DNA from: Neodiprion pinetum
Taxonomy: Eukaryota; Arthropoda; Insecta; Hymenoptera; Diprionidae
Length of the DNA: 64,000 nucleotides
Assembly (NCBI RefSeq): GCF_021155775.2
Contig: NC_060235.2
Coordinates: 20,389,598-20,453,597, forward strand
Reading direction: 5' to 3'
Under the pieces are notes generated by a model. That model had not been told where the DNA came from. It saw only the letters and a list, made by a program, of their open reading frames with translations, and did no database searches. Below are positions 1 through 13,100 of the stretch, piece by piece (position 1 is the stretch's first letter; every line of letters begins with the position of its first letter). The translations under genes were made by a program, and so were the position numbers.

Positions 1-487
1 TAATTGTTGGTCATGAAGAACTTCTCTTACCGACGTGGTCAGTTGCTTGGTCGATAATACTTGAAACTGCTATTACCTCCATACCCGGCAAATCTTACGA
101 AAAATAACCCAAGGCTGTGAGTCTTTATCTGAGTGAAGGTAGGCAGAAATCGCAATGAGTTGCCGGCGGAACCGGCCGGCACGCTGCGCGTAGACACGAC
201 GACAACGGCACGCTAAATTCACTCTTCAGTCCGATTTGGTCAGGCGCGGTGAGCGCTTCTGAGTGCGAGCTGAATCTGTAATCGGAAAAGGGTCGGCGTG
301 AAGTGCGGAAAACATCGCGAACGGTGAAATTTGGAGCGTTATCACGGTGTGAATCGATCCTATCGCGAGGCCCGATTACATATCGGATATTTTTCCACAA
401 CACGATTGTACAATTTTAATAATAATAATACACCATCGTACATCTATATAAAAATAAAAAACAGGCAATCAACGCAGTGCAAAAATC
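1..487 (+). other. 5' flank / 5' UTR of the FAHD2-like gene
   Basis: No protein-coding exon is supported here. The stretch precedes the FAHD2-like start codon at 488 and should contain its promoter and 5' UTR. No clear TATA box is visible close to the start. The short open frames crossing it look random. Confidence 0.4.
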
Positions 488-3400
488 ATGCCACTCAAGG
501 GAACGATCAGAGTGATAACCAGGGCGTGTCTATCGACCAAGCGCCCCTCCGGAGCCGATAAAACGGCTTTCAAAAGCGCAACGACACATTTAATGCGAGT
601 CGCAAGCAGAAGCTTCTCAACTACCGGATCGCTCGAAATGAGGTGAGTGAATACGCGAACGTTACACGCTGCTTTACCTACCTACCTGATACGCAACGTA
701 TTTCGATTCGTCGTACGCCGAGCGCAAGCGCCCCGCATCTTCGGCTCCTCTGTTTATCGCCCTTCCCGTTTAATACTGTTTTGCGTATTTCTCTTATTTC
801 CATCCCTCTGATACCTGCACAATGGACCTTGTGCGATTAATCTCATCCCATTATACGCGAATGTGTACGCGTCAGAAAACCATACGAATTTTCGTCAAGA
901 CAAGCGGTTAATTAAACTTATAAACTGCATTTATAGCTTCCTAACGGAGCTTTGAAAGGCTAATTGTTATACCTACGTAACATAATGCGTTATTTGAGAA
1001 CTTCCTCAATTCGATCTTATACCTGTTATACTCTTGCTTCCGTGAATAAACTCACGTTTATTTATGTAAATTGTATCGCCTTTTTACTATTAATAATAAC
1101 CAGCTAATTGTATGTTTCTGAATTTGATTATTCTCAATTAGTCATCATGTTGTTGCATCGTTCGTCTGCGGTTCTTTCCCTCTTCTGTGTTTTCCTTGTC
1201 AAGAATACACGACTCGTATTGCGAAACATGCTTAAAAATCATCTACCAGACTAATTTTCAACACATGTTTACACGTATACATATAATTAAATACTAAAAC
1301 CCCGAACGTTATTCAGCTGTGATGGTTTATAAACGCAGATACAAGCGTTGTATAATAAATTATCAAGAACCAGCGGCACAAGTATAAATAATTATAATTA
1401 TGTAACGAAAGATGCCTTAAATGATTGCGACACATTCAGCTATCTACCAATTCGTAAAGTATGTTCACGTAAATGAAAAAAAAATGCACAGCCGTGATGT
1501 ATTATGCAGGTAGACACGACTCGATTTACACACGCAATCCCGTTCGTTGTTGCGTAACATGCGGGCAGCTGAAAATGTTAAAAAGATACTTGTATGCCTA
1601 CCAGCCAAGCATCTCTGAGTAGCTGCGCAGCTGTTATTATTATTCGTTATTATCTTCCACACATGTACGGTTGTTTTGTAATTTATGTATTTCTCATAAT
1701 GCGACAGGTTCGTACAATTTGTGAATAAAAATGGGGGCCCCCAGCACCTGGGGGTACAACTGCAACCGGGCGGCGACATCACCGACATATCGGCTGTCGA
1801 TTCCAGGATCCCGAACAACCTGAAAAAATTCTTGGAAGGCGGTGAGGACCTACTAAAAAATGTGAAGAGGTAAAAGATTTATTAATTTATACATCGTTAA
1901 TTTAATCGCGGTGCAAAAGGTTCATTTCTTTCTCGGTAGAGATAGTCCAGGTTCTTCCCGCCTGTTTATTCGCCGACGAGTAGATACGGATTTATGGGGT
2001 CGGCCTCGTGGCACGAGAGCTGGCAGTAAGTAGATACGGACGGATCTCGGTCAGACTCACGCGAGACTAGGGAGGCTATTCATTCGTTAGAATCGGGAAC
2101 CACTTTTGGTTACAGTACCTCCGAAATCGCTAGTATTTAGTTGAAATGATTGCGAAACCGCTTGTAATTATTTTGAGTTTATTTGGAATCGATTAGAACC
2201 ACAGCGAAATCGTTTGAAACTCGTTAGAATTAGTTTGAAACGATTCTTAATGATATAGATATCGTTAAAAATAATCTAAAACCACTTATAAATCATTTGA
2301 AACTCCATGAAATTAGTTTGAAACCGTTTACAATAATTTGAAATAGTTTTTAAATTAGTTAAAACTCCTTGGAATTAGTTTGAAACCGTTTAACCCTTAG
2401 CGGCCACATGGGGTAACTCATTACCCCACGCTGAAAAACCTAGTTGTACAAGACATATATGTATATGGGTGTTTTAAGACTTCCAACCGATTGCTTCATG
2501 TTTGTTGAAGAGTTATTCAACATTTCTAATGATATTTATCGGTCAATTTATAGATAGCGTTCTAAAAACTGGTCATATATATGAGAATTCAGCACAAAAA
2601 TGGCTTTTTTTAGAAAAAAAATCATTACTTCGCCATTTTTTGATATGAAGGGCTAAAATTTTAGAATTGTACGCACAACATATACCACTATCATAAAAAA
2701 ATAACAGTATCCGCCGATCATTCAAAAAGTATATCTATTTATTTTTTCAAAATTACTGGAAGGGCTAATAATTTCTAAGCCTGGGGTAACTAGTTACCCC
2801 GTGTGGCCGCTAAAGGTTAAGTAGTTTGAAATTGGTTGAAACTCCTTGGAATTAGTTTGAAACCGTTCGTAATCATTTGTAAACCGTTTAAAATTGCTAT
2901 AGATCAGTTCGGAACCATTTGAAACGCCTTGGAATAAGTTTAAAACCATTGAAAATAGTTTGAAATCAGTACGGAATCGTTGGAAACTCTTAGAATTTAA
3001 GAAAGTTTTTGCCAAGTTATATGGAATTCGACACCTGTTATACTTGAGCTAAAAATCATGCACTTGTGGGGAATTTTTAGTTCAGCAATAATGAAAATTT
3101 ATACCTTGTTCTAAGAAAAAAATTGATGCTATAATTTGAACTGTATAGCATATATAATTACATGTGATTTATTGGCTAAGGAAAGCTTTTTTGATTCTAT
3201 CAAGATTTCGGCGTATGATCGATATTAAATATGAATTTAAGTAATTAATGTGTAGATTTCCCAATGTTTTTAGTTTGTTTTTTTAAATTCCCATTAATCC
3301 GAAGTATTTCTGAAACTAGAGCAACTGTTCTAACTCGAGTATACCAAAGAATTGCTAATAAAAACTTGATAGTAAAATGCTTATCGGTTAAGTTAATTCA

Positions 3401-6400
3401 ACAATCCAGTAATTCTTTAAATCAACCTCCAGGAAATCACTGATATTACCTCGGATATTACTCATATGGAAACATACCTCGCTAAGAGTAATAAAGATGC
3501 AAAATTAGTTTCTGACAAAAATTAAAATCAAGGTATTTTACTTTTACAGTAATGCCGGAATTTGCAGTCAAGGTCGCGTATAATTAGTATTACGTAATTA
3601 TGAGAACGTTCAGCAGTAAGTCGCGAGTCAACATTAAAGGAAAAAGATTCGTTATTCTTCCTCACTGCTACTTCTTCTTCACATTGAACAAAATAAAGAG
3701 AAAAAAAACACATCTAAAAATACCTAAGTATTACCGCATCTGCATATTTTAATTTCAAATGACGTGAAAAAAAGTCTATGGTGGTGCCTTAGGCAGGGTG
3801 TAATTTGACCGTTAATCAATGGGCGGAAAGTAGGGGCGAATATACAGGACATTCCATAAATCGACTGGGCTGCGACCGAAATTTTATCGAATTCGATCTA
3901 TTATATTGTTTTACACTGATATTTTGCCACCAAAATACTTATTGCAATCTTTCGGTATTCTATTATAGGAACGAGAGTTTAATGGAGACTGTGAAAAGGT
4001 TGGTCAGTATCTGTTTGATTGCGCAGCAAGTGATGATATATACCCGTGTGTTTTAAATAAATATTTTTGACCTCACATAAAAAAAAAAAAAAAAAAAAAC
4101 ATTTCACTGTTTAAATGTATGGCACGTATAAAATCGTCTGATGAGTGAGTAGTGTGGAATACAATATACGTCTATAAAAAGCACCTGCTCACGTGACGAC
4201 AGAGCGAGGTTGAATACCAAACGTTAACTAACAAACGAGCTTGTTGTGACGAATTGATTCCTTATTCACGTGTGGTGCTGAAAATTTGTCTGTTAATTCC
4301 TGCAATGCCCCACGTATATTTGACCACGTATATTTACCTTGAAAATGATTATCTTACCGAACAAAAAATATTTTCCACCCGACTGATTATTATACCCCCA
4401 ATCAGCATTCAATTTTAATCGTGCTACAGTAATTCTGTTATTCCTCCTGTGTGATAATTAAAAAGTTGTGCTATGGCGCGGAATCAAAGATAATATTTAC
4501 TTATCAGCCGATTTTCGATTAGAGAAGATTTTTCATCGGAATTTGTTGGAAATATTGTTATTAAAGATAATTATTATCAACAATGGTTTTCTGAATAAAA
4601 TGAACCTAAAGTGGGTAAAAATTTTGAAGAACATCACCACAACACTGAATCACTGTGATTTCGCCATTATAATTCAGTTTGGATTTTTAACTGTTCGAAT
4701 TCAATTGACGAAAGTTTAAATTATTGAAGGTATACACATAATTTTATTTTAGATGAAAAAAAAACAAAAGAAAACGATTTGTTTCTTTTCAGTGAAGCAA
4801 GAAAAGAAACTCGGGGCTTGAAAAAAGAAAGTTTTGTGTGTGTGTGATGCGAAAGGCAAAAACTTCTACCTACATGTACGTACGGGGCATTCCATGTCAA
4901 CTCGACCAATGATTTTTCCTCGTCATTTTTGATTTCTTTCGGGATTTTTTATACGATTCTCTGATCTCAAGAAAGTACTCTTGAATTTTTAGATTGTTTC
5001 TAACAACCGTAAATTTATTGTGATTATTCAAATATATCTAAAAATTGGTATTTTTGAAAAATCTCATAAAATTTTCAAACTCTTAATTTCCACTCCGATC
5101 ACTCTAACTCCGGCCCATGATGGGGAGATGTTTTTTAACACTTAAAACATCGTGAACAAAGAAAACACCATGTTTGAATGTTCTGAAAATTCACCAAATA
5201 TTACCTAAATTCTGTGTTTTTGTGCAAAAAGATTCGGAACCAAACACAGTATTTTCGGTCATTTTTTGAGAATTTTCGGAACCTTGAAATATGGTGTTTT
5301 GTTTGTTTAAGATTATTAAGGTGCTTAAAAAAATCTATAAAAATCGCCTTATCATGGGCCGATTTCAGAATGATTGCAATGAAAAATAAGATTTTTGAGA
5401 TTTTAAGACAATGCCAATTTTAGATGGGTTTCAATAATCATAGCAAATTAACGGTTGTAGGGAAAAAATGTTAAAAAATTCAGAAGTGCTATTTTGAGAT
5501 CATAGAATCGTATAAAAATTTTGAAAGAAATCAAAAATGACGAGGAAAAATCATTGGTTGAGTCGATATGGAATGTCCCATATAGCCTTGAATTTCTTGA
5601 CGCCTCCTCTGGTTTTGATCAGGGGTTCTAGCGATATCACGACGAATTTAGATAAAGCACCAGTTTGAAGGCAATTTATTATTATATATATATACATATA
5701 TAGATGTGTCAGTATAACTGCAATGTTGCGTAATATCGTATCATATACTTGATTTCGTATACGTAATAATAACTTGTAAGATACGCTACATCTGAAAATT
5801 ATTTTTTTTTCCTTTCAATTAAATTACGTAAAGATAATCAGCTGGACATAAAAAAATGAAACTACCTGACATGTATAAAAAATAAGACTCTTTTTTGGAC
5901 ACTCTTTCACTAGATCGAAATTTCTTTTTTGATTTAAAGAAATACGTGAAATTTATCAAAAAAAAAAAATCATATCCATTATAATGTTTTTGATTAGTCA
6001 GATTCTCAAAGTTCTATAAGCTTGGAATTAATTATAATCAAACATTATATCACGCAGTCGGTGAACGAACGTTTCTGACGCAACTATCGGTGTGCACTGC
6101 CTGAGACTGTAGTTTAAAGATGCAAGAAAAATTATTCAGCACAAAATATTATTACTTACCGGTAGCCTATGCAGAGGGAAAATTTAATAATATACCACTC
6201 GTAACGTGTAAATTTAAAAGAGAAATTACAACTTGGGTAAATATTTCGGAACGAGCATGAAAATTACAACATACTTTTCAAACAGGCATACGATGTCTAT
6301 TCCTAATTGTAGTGTTATGGCTAATTTAATGGTTTCGACCGTTATGGATGAAAAATTTGTTTTCATTGCTATTTTGTTCTCCTTGATGAAGTGGATTGGC

Positions 6401-8847
6401 CAAAAATCGGTACCTTCTATTCATTTTCGCACCTCGATTGTTTGCTAAATTATTATATTCCAAAGCGACGAAGTACTATTTAGAAATACAAAATCCAAAA
6501 ATACTATTGATATAAACAAAAGCTTATATTTCGGTGCTTTATTTCAAATCACTTGGGGATTGTTGAAGAACTGGTTGATTCATTTGATTTCACTCTACGA
6601 TGGCTCTGACCAACCAATCTTAATGCCAAAATCATATGGTTTGTCCAATTTTTTCGCATAATGGTATAATTTCGTTTTGTCATGAATGCTCTAAAGTTCA
6701 AATCGTTTTAAATGGATGTTCCATAATGTCGATATCTTTTTCAATGATCCTTGCTATCGCCTTTTCAGGATAGTAGTCGAAGGCAGAAGCATAGTGCAAG
6801 AAGCCGACGTTAACTTCCTTCCCCCAGTTACCCGGATGGACAAACTAGCCTGCGTTGGCTTAAACTACAGTGGACACTGCAAGGAACAAGGGCTGGAACC
6901 CCCAAAAAGTCCTGTCATGTTCAGCAAATTTCCCAGCAATATCGTAGGACCGAATGATGACGTCGTTTTACCCAGCATATCCGATGTAAGTGATCACAGC
7001 GATGTGTGTTGTGACATTTATTATACCGATTGGTAACATATTCTGTAATTGTTGGTCATATACTATTAACGATTTAAGGCTTTGAACCTTTGAAGAAGTC
7101 GATTTGTCCCTGAATCTTTTCAATCAAATTACAAATTTCTGAAACTATAAGAAACCTTGTTTAAAAGTTTAGAGAGACTGAAACGTTTGAGATATTTCAA
7201 GTAAGTTTTTCAAGAAATTCTATATTGCTTTGAGGATGAACGGTTTCAACATCGGAATCAAAAGTTTCAGGAAAACAGAAAAAATCGTTTAAAAACTGTC
7301 CAGCGATGTTATTAGAGTAATTGTTAGAAAACACGAATGAAAGAACATCCCTTTCGTGTAATAGAAATTGATGTACACAAATTCTAATAAGACAAGCCAA
7401 GACATCAATCAACAATTTGAAAAGAGATTTTATAGTTGAAACGTTTGAAATGATTGAACTCTGCGTTTTGTGACTCGATTATGATGTTTTTGTATGCATT
7501 TTGTTCATGAAGATCTACACATACAGTCTAAAAAAGTTCTACGAATACTTATTTCCAAGTGTATAAAAGTAGATTTATGAAAATACAGTACAACATATTT
7601 GCGCCTTACAACTATACAATACTGTAAGATTTCTTGAACGTTTTTTCAAACAATTTGCCAAGATCTGGTCAATGATTAAAACGAGACCAAATCATTAGAT
7701 TCCCGCCAAAACAACCAAAATTCAATAATTTTGTAACGTTCTAAGTATGAAACCTTTTCTCAAATCATCAATATTTTATTGAAAGCTTGTGTTATTCGAA
7801 ATTGCTTGGATTCATTTTTATTACACAGTACAAATTTTGTTTTATTGGTTACTGTTCCCTATCATTAATACGAAAATAACATTGCTTGAGCATAATTCAA
7901 ACGATTTCTTCCCCTTTTTTCTAAACTTTAATTCAGAGGGTGGTCGGATTAAAGGTCCACTCGGTCATCCTTAACACTCATGTTAACGTCTCGTAGAAAG
8001 TTGATTGGGAAGTGGAACTGGCGATAGTGATTGGAAAGAAGGGTAAGGCGCTGAACAACCATGAAGCTGAGGACTACATATTCGGCTACACGATCGCCCA
8101 GGACTTATCCGCCCGTGACTGGCAAAAAGGAAGTCGAAATGGGGGCCAATTTCTCCTCGGCAAGGCCATGGACAATTTCTGTCCTCTGGGGCCTGCCGTC
8201 GTTACGAAAGAGGCGATATGTGACATAAACAATCTGTCTGTAAAAACGTGGGTCAACGGTCAGCTCAAGCAGGATGGAAATACCAGCGAACTCATTTTCA
8301 AGCCCCATGATATCGTTGCCTACCTTTCTCAGTGAGTTTCCTTAAACGTTCTGTGGAAAAATAAAATGAAACCCACATGTCAGGATCATTTCGATCGACT
8401 GGATTTAATCAGAATATCGCCAAGTCTAGGCAGTTTTCGAATTACCTGAAAAAAAAGAATAGAGAAACTCGGAAGTCAAGGGAATATAAAAATAAGCTCT
8501 CAACATTGCATTCGTATTTTTATTTTCTCACAGTAAACTTGTATCTTTTTCAAGCAATAGGTTATTCGTTTTTTTTTTCAGATTTGTTACTCTGCTACCC
8601 GGTGATGTAATTTTAACTGGAACCCCTGGTGGTGTTGGATTTGCACGCAATCCTCCGGAGTATCTGAAGGTTGGTACCACCGTTATTTACATGTAATAAA
8701 AAAAATCTAGAACGTGTTACATAAGCTCTATTCTTTTTATTTATAATTCCCGATCAAGTAAAAGATATTGTTTTTTCATTACAGAAAGGAGACATCCTAG
8801 AATCGGAAATAGAAAGTCTCGGTCGTATGCGTAACACGATGGTTTGA
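488..8847 (+). CDS. FAHD2: Fumarylacetoacetate hydrolase domain-containing protein 2-like (six exons)
   Basis: Spliced CDS 488-642, 1708-1869, 6769-6985, 7997-8331, 8582-8669, 8785-8847; every junction is GT-AG and phase-consistent, giving 339 residues, slightly longer than vertebrate FAHD2 (about 314) because of the N-terminus. Residues 1-51 are rich in Arg/Lys/Ser/Thr and look like a mitochondrial presequence. The FAH domain follows: NYSGH at 138-142 (lid/catalytic His region), the metal-ligand pair E183/E185 in DWEVEL, and D214 in QDLSARD. The LTGTPGGVGFA strand is in exon 5. Family members are Mg/Mn-dependent hydrolases or decarboxylases of acyl-pyruvate-type beta-dicarbonyl compounds; the FAHD2 substrate is not firmly known, so no reaction is assigned. 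The start was chosen because it opens the presequence and splices in phase to exon 2. Introns are 1.1, 4.9, 1.0, 0.25 and 0.1 kb; the second is full of repeats. Confidence 0.93.
2095..3005. repeat. Degenerate tandem repeat (GTTTGAAACC-type) in FAHD2 intron 2
   Basis: The motif GTTTGAAACCGTTT, with AGTTTGAAACTCCTTGGAAT variants, recurs many times at irregular spacing of roughly 20-30 bp; some higher-order copies are about 62 bp apart (for example the ones beginning gaattagtttgaaacc). The array is split by an insertion at 2394-2816. A short minus-strand open frame at 2794-3015 is only the translation of this repeat. Confidence 0.7.
2390..2820. mobile_element. Non-autonomous piggyBac-like MITE with TTAA target duplication
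   Basis: A 423-bp AT-rich insertion is flanked on both sides by TTAA (2390-2393 and 2817-2820). Its terminal inverted repeats read CCCTTAGCGGCCACATGGGG on the left and the complement CCTTTAGCGGCCACACGGGG from the right. Just inside each end lies a palindrome of the form GGGGTAAC-TTACCCC, perfect at the right end. TTAA duplication and CC-start termini are the hallmarks of the piggyBac superfamily. There is no transposase, so the element depends on one elsewhere. It interrupts the flanking tandem repeat cleanly. Confidence 0.85.
4056..4099 (+). mobile_element. Poly(A)-tailed insertion scar (retroposed 3' end)
   Basis: AATAAA at 4056-4061 is followed 17 bp later by an uninterrupted run of 21 A (4079-4099). 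This is the arrangement of a reverse-transcribed, polyadenylated RNA 3' end. The source is unknown: the bases upstream (about 3780-4055) have no family I recognise, and the 5' boundary and target-site duplication were not found. Confidence 0.4.
4884..5579. mobile_element. Fold-back element, about 696 bp, in FAHD2 intron 2
   Basis: The two halves are imperfect reverse complements over nearly the whole length. The left end starts GGGGCATTCCATGTCAACTC; the right end reads inward GGGACATTCCATATCGACTC. Both arms continue through CCAATGATTTTTCCTCGTCA and the GGCCCATGAT block, meeting near 5210-5290. The transcript would form a hairpin of about 300 bp per arm. No coding capacity. Confidence 0.85.
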
Positions 8848-10191
8848 TCGTCGCCAGCAGTTTTAATGAACTGACACCGTTTTAGCGTATATTCGTTAAA
8901 ATTATACGTTAATCGCACTTTAAACGAATATTTTCATCGATGAAATTTATCAAAAAATGCCCTGAACACGGAATTAACATCTATCACCAACGGATCGCTC
9001 GAGAAGCTTTGACTCGAATCAGGTGTGTGCACTTTTTATGTCCAGAAGCAACTGTATTTTCAGCAATATGACGAATATTGGATTCGAGGTGTAATTGTAA
9101 TATAGACGTGTTGCCAGGTCGATGAAAAGAGCAATGACGGAAAAGATTTTTTATATTAAAAGGAAGACGGAACCAAACGGTTGAGAAGTCGTAAATCTAT
9201 ACCGAATTCAGTGTACTTAGTTGCGTAATTTGTATGAGAAATAACAAAAAAAATTCCAAGGTTCTGAATCGTAAAGTCTTCACCTTATCAGATTTGAACC
9301 TATTCCTTAATTCGATTTTTGTGAATTGGTGATTTTTCTTAACTTGCGTAGTACGATCTGAGTACTATCCTATATATTGTAAAGAATTTTTTTGTATAAT
9401 TGTAATTAATTTTCACTTATATATTACACTATATATACTTGAATGAATCATATGTTAAATACACTATAAAGACATTATACATAATATTTCTATAAATGAT
9501 AGAAGTTCGCCTTTGTTTCTTACCTGGGGGGTCATTCAACGATAAACTTAAAGATAACATGGCCGGGTAAACAATTAAGGCCAAATGATAGGAGACCGTG
9601 CAAACGGATTGTAAAAATTATCTTTGAAAGCTCTGAAGATAACTAATTTGCGATGAAAACATTTCATTTTAATTTAATATTCACCAACTTTTGAGGAGAA
9701 ATAATGCAACCTCCGAAAATTTCTAGGATACTCCGTGTAAAACGGCGTTAAAATTTCATTGAATATCAACCCTTTTCGCTCTGCAACATTGAAAACGATT
9801 GGAGAATACTTGACGAAAATTCAGAGTTGACGAGATAACAAGCGAGACTGGTTTAAATTAATCAAGAGATTAAACGGCCTGTAGATTACCGGATCATCAG
9901 TCCGAGGACAACGATTTATTCACACAGATTATCTTTGTCTCGCTCTCTTACGAGTTTTGCCAACTGTTAATGTGATACCGAATTCATTGCCCTCATAATC
10001 AATTGATGTTCCTTGAAGCGAGCAGAGATCGTGCGTTGTAAAATTAAAATGTATCTTGAAAATAGATATCTATTCTCACTTTCTCTCGATCTCATCCCAA
10101 GCTATACGCCGGACGAAAATCCGTTTACGTAATTCGCACGACAATACAATAATCATTACGTTCAATAACCAACATGTTCGTTTCTGAAACC
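8848..10191. other. 3' flank between FAHD2-like and M3 peptidase genes
   Basis: AT-rich sequence holding the 3' UTR of the plus-strand FAHD2-like gene and, from the other side, that of the minus-strand M3 gene. A minus-strand AATAAA (plus tttatt at 9915-9920) could serve the M3 gene. No other gene, RNA or repeat is visible. Confidence 0.4.
9915..9920 (-). terminator. Candidate polyadenylation signal of the M3 peptidase gene
   Basis: Minus-strand AATAAA lies about 270 bp beyond the stop codon at 10192. Hexamers of this kind are common in AT-rich DNA, so the assignment rests on position only. Confidence 0.3.
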
Positions 10192-13100
10192 TCAGTGAAT
10201 TTTATCCTGCGACTTTAAGCCAAGATTTTTTATCAGCGCGTTGGGGCTCGGATCCCTGCCTCTAAACCGTCTGAAGACTTCGCTCGGATGGCACGCTCCA
10301 CCGCTTGACAGAAACGTGTCCTTAAACCGCTTTCCAATTTCAGCCTGTTGCTGTTCGTCGCCTGGCGCAACCTCTTGGAAAGCGCTGTACGCATCGGCGG
10401 CCACCATTTGCGCCCACAAATGACTGACGATGAAAGATAAAATTTTATTACAGCGTTTCAGGCAATTTCAGAGAAAACAATGGCCTGGTTCGGTAAATAA
10501 GGTTGCGCCTTGTTCACAGAACTAATTCCATTGATGATCATTCTCACCTATAATACGCAGCTCCCCAGTCGCCACTGAATATATCCTCGAACGAACAGAC
10601 ATGACCGTCCCTTTTATCCAAGGCAAACGCGAAGTGGTTTTTCCAAAGTTTTTTCACAAGGTCCAGCCAGAATATATCTCTGGAAACAAATTATTTGTCG
10701 AGTTGGATAAACAATAACAATTGGGTATCCTCAAAGATTAGTAGTCGGGTGCTAAAAACTGCTTACGCATTTAAATGCAGCTCCAAGTCGAGCCGCGACA
10801 GGTAAAGCTCCTTGCAAAGCGTGTAGCCTGCCATATGAGATCTGATATTTGCCAATCCCTCGATTATCTCTTTCGGCAATGATTCTCCAGTCTTGTAATG
10901 TGTTCCGATATCTTTTAATGTCGAATATTCATACAGCCTGGTAAAAAAGACGAGAAAAATTTTGTAACACAGTCAAGTTGTGTCAACTATGATCGGCATT
11001 TGTCCAATTTGATCTTTTTATTTCACGGTTTCGGAACTGAAGACTTTTGAAAAAATACCACCTGCGACTTAATAATGCAGAACAGAATGAAACACTCTTT
11101 ACCAATTCAAAATGAAGTTGCTGCTTATTCCCACAGCGTCCCATTCGACGTTTGAGAATCCGGCAACCTCGCAGTGATTCGTTTTGGTTAATAAATGCTG
11201 CAAGGCGTGACCGAACTAGAAACGCAATACACCTTGTTAAATTTTCTCAAATGAATTAATTGCGTTGAAAGTATGATTGAATGATTTTGTAAACTATTTT
11301 TCACCTTGGCAAAGAGGACCTGAAGGTCCTTGAACGTTAGTAAGGAGGGTTTGTCCTGGTGAGGCGGTTGGAAATTGAATATGAGAGCGGCGAGAGGATT
11401 TGTCTGCGTAATGGTGCTCCTGTTCCGAATAGCCACCATCCATCCCGAGCTTTCCTCTATCCGAACTTTCTCGTTCTGTCTGGCGTACGGATCCAAATAG
11501 AAACTAGCAATGGGCTCAATTTCATTTCCTTCTACAATGTCGATCAGTCGAACGTCCTGATGCCAGACATCTGCGGTTTTTCGCTCAATGAACTTTATAT
11601 CAAATAATCTTTCCAACAGTTTAAAAAGACTGGACAGCACTTGCGGCAGAGGAAAGTATTCCTGTAAATGGGCTTCGTTGATGCTGTTTTGGAACATAAA
11701 CGTGACCTAATTTTTTTTTTCCGTCAATCGTTACTTTGTCAAGCATACACAATATTCAATCATCTCTATTCACCCGTGCAAAGTCGTTCGTTGTTTTCTG
11801 CTCCAGTACGGGACATCCCAGAGCTGAAGATTGCTCTCAAAACCTCTGTCATACGCAAACGATTTCAAGGTGTCCAATTCCTGCAGCTGCGCAGGCCACG
11901 CTGAAAATTACAAGTTTTTAACCATCGAGTATAGATCATCGGCTTTCAATGCGTATCGTTCTCCAAATTCCAAGTTGGCATTCACCTGTCTCCAACAGCG
12001 AGTCTAAAACATTATAAATATTTTCTACACTTCCAGCCATTTTCGTTTCCATGCTCATGTGAGTGTAGGACTTATATCCAAGGTATTTTGCTTTCCTAGC
12101 CCGCGCGTCTCTGAGATGTTCCAGAGCCACGCTCGTTGCTACATGCCGTTCAGTCCACGGCACCGAACGCTGGCGGTCGGCGACCCAAACTTTACATCTG
12201 AGATTGCGATCGGGACAGTATTCTGTAATAATTATTTATTCACATTGCTGACATTTCCGCGTATGCTTCAGATTATATATACGAGTGGATGTCTGAAAAA
12301 GTGAGTGAATTTTCGAAATTTATATTTCAACAACCAATCATTCCACTTGATTGGGTTCTCTTTTACCTAAACATATACAGATCACGGTTCATTTACATAA
12401 TTTTTCAATCAGTGTCAATCAATACGAAGTATATCTATTGACTATAACGTTAACTATTTCGCTCCGTGATGTTTTACAATATTCACAATAATTAAAAATC
12501 GAATTTTATAGCCAATGGGTCGCTATTGTTCATGAAAAAAAAAATTCACATTATGGCAAAGACGATAAATTATCCAAGAATACTGCTGGCGAGTTTGAAG
12601 TAAAATGGGGGGTGCTGATTCTGAGATATTGTAGATGTGGCAAATAATATTACCAAGCGAAATGGTTGATGTTATCAATATTTTAGGCTTTCTACTGATT
12701 GATTTTAACGAAAAAAATATATACATGAAGCTCAATCTATATTCTTTTAAATAAACAAACCTCAATCGAGTTGAATTATCGAATATCAAGATATGAAATT
12801 CAATATTTCACGCAATTTTTTAAACACAACTACTTGCGTACAACCACTTAAATTGTTGTAACAGATACTGCTTGTATTTTACGTCAAGGATGCAAAATTA
12901 TTATACAATTGATCTATGGTACCTAAAAACGTGTTCTTGATGTAAGGCTGCAGTGTTATTTTCCAAGGGCCTTTCTCTGGTTGCGAAGAATCTACAGCGA
13001 TGCTTTTCAGAAACTCCAGAGGAAAGTCTTTGACTACATTAGGGTCGCTTACTATGTGGTTAAATTGCTCCGTTGCAACCTGTAGAACAAATGATAAGAT

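Noticed and set aside
2794..3015. 73-codon minus-strand open frame with repeated F-R/S-N motifs
   Set aside because: It is the translation of the degenerate GTTTGAAACC tandem repeat.
11359..11607. Plus-strand open frame over the M3 gene
   Set aside because: Antisense shadow of M3 exon 7, whose minus-strand frame aligns with oligopeptidase A.
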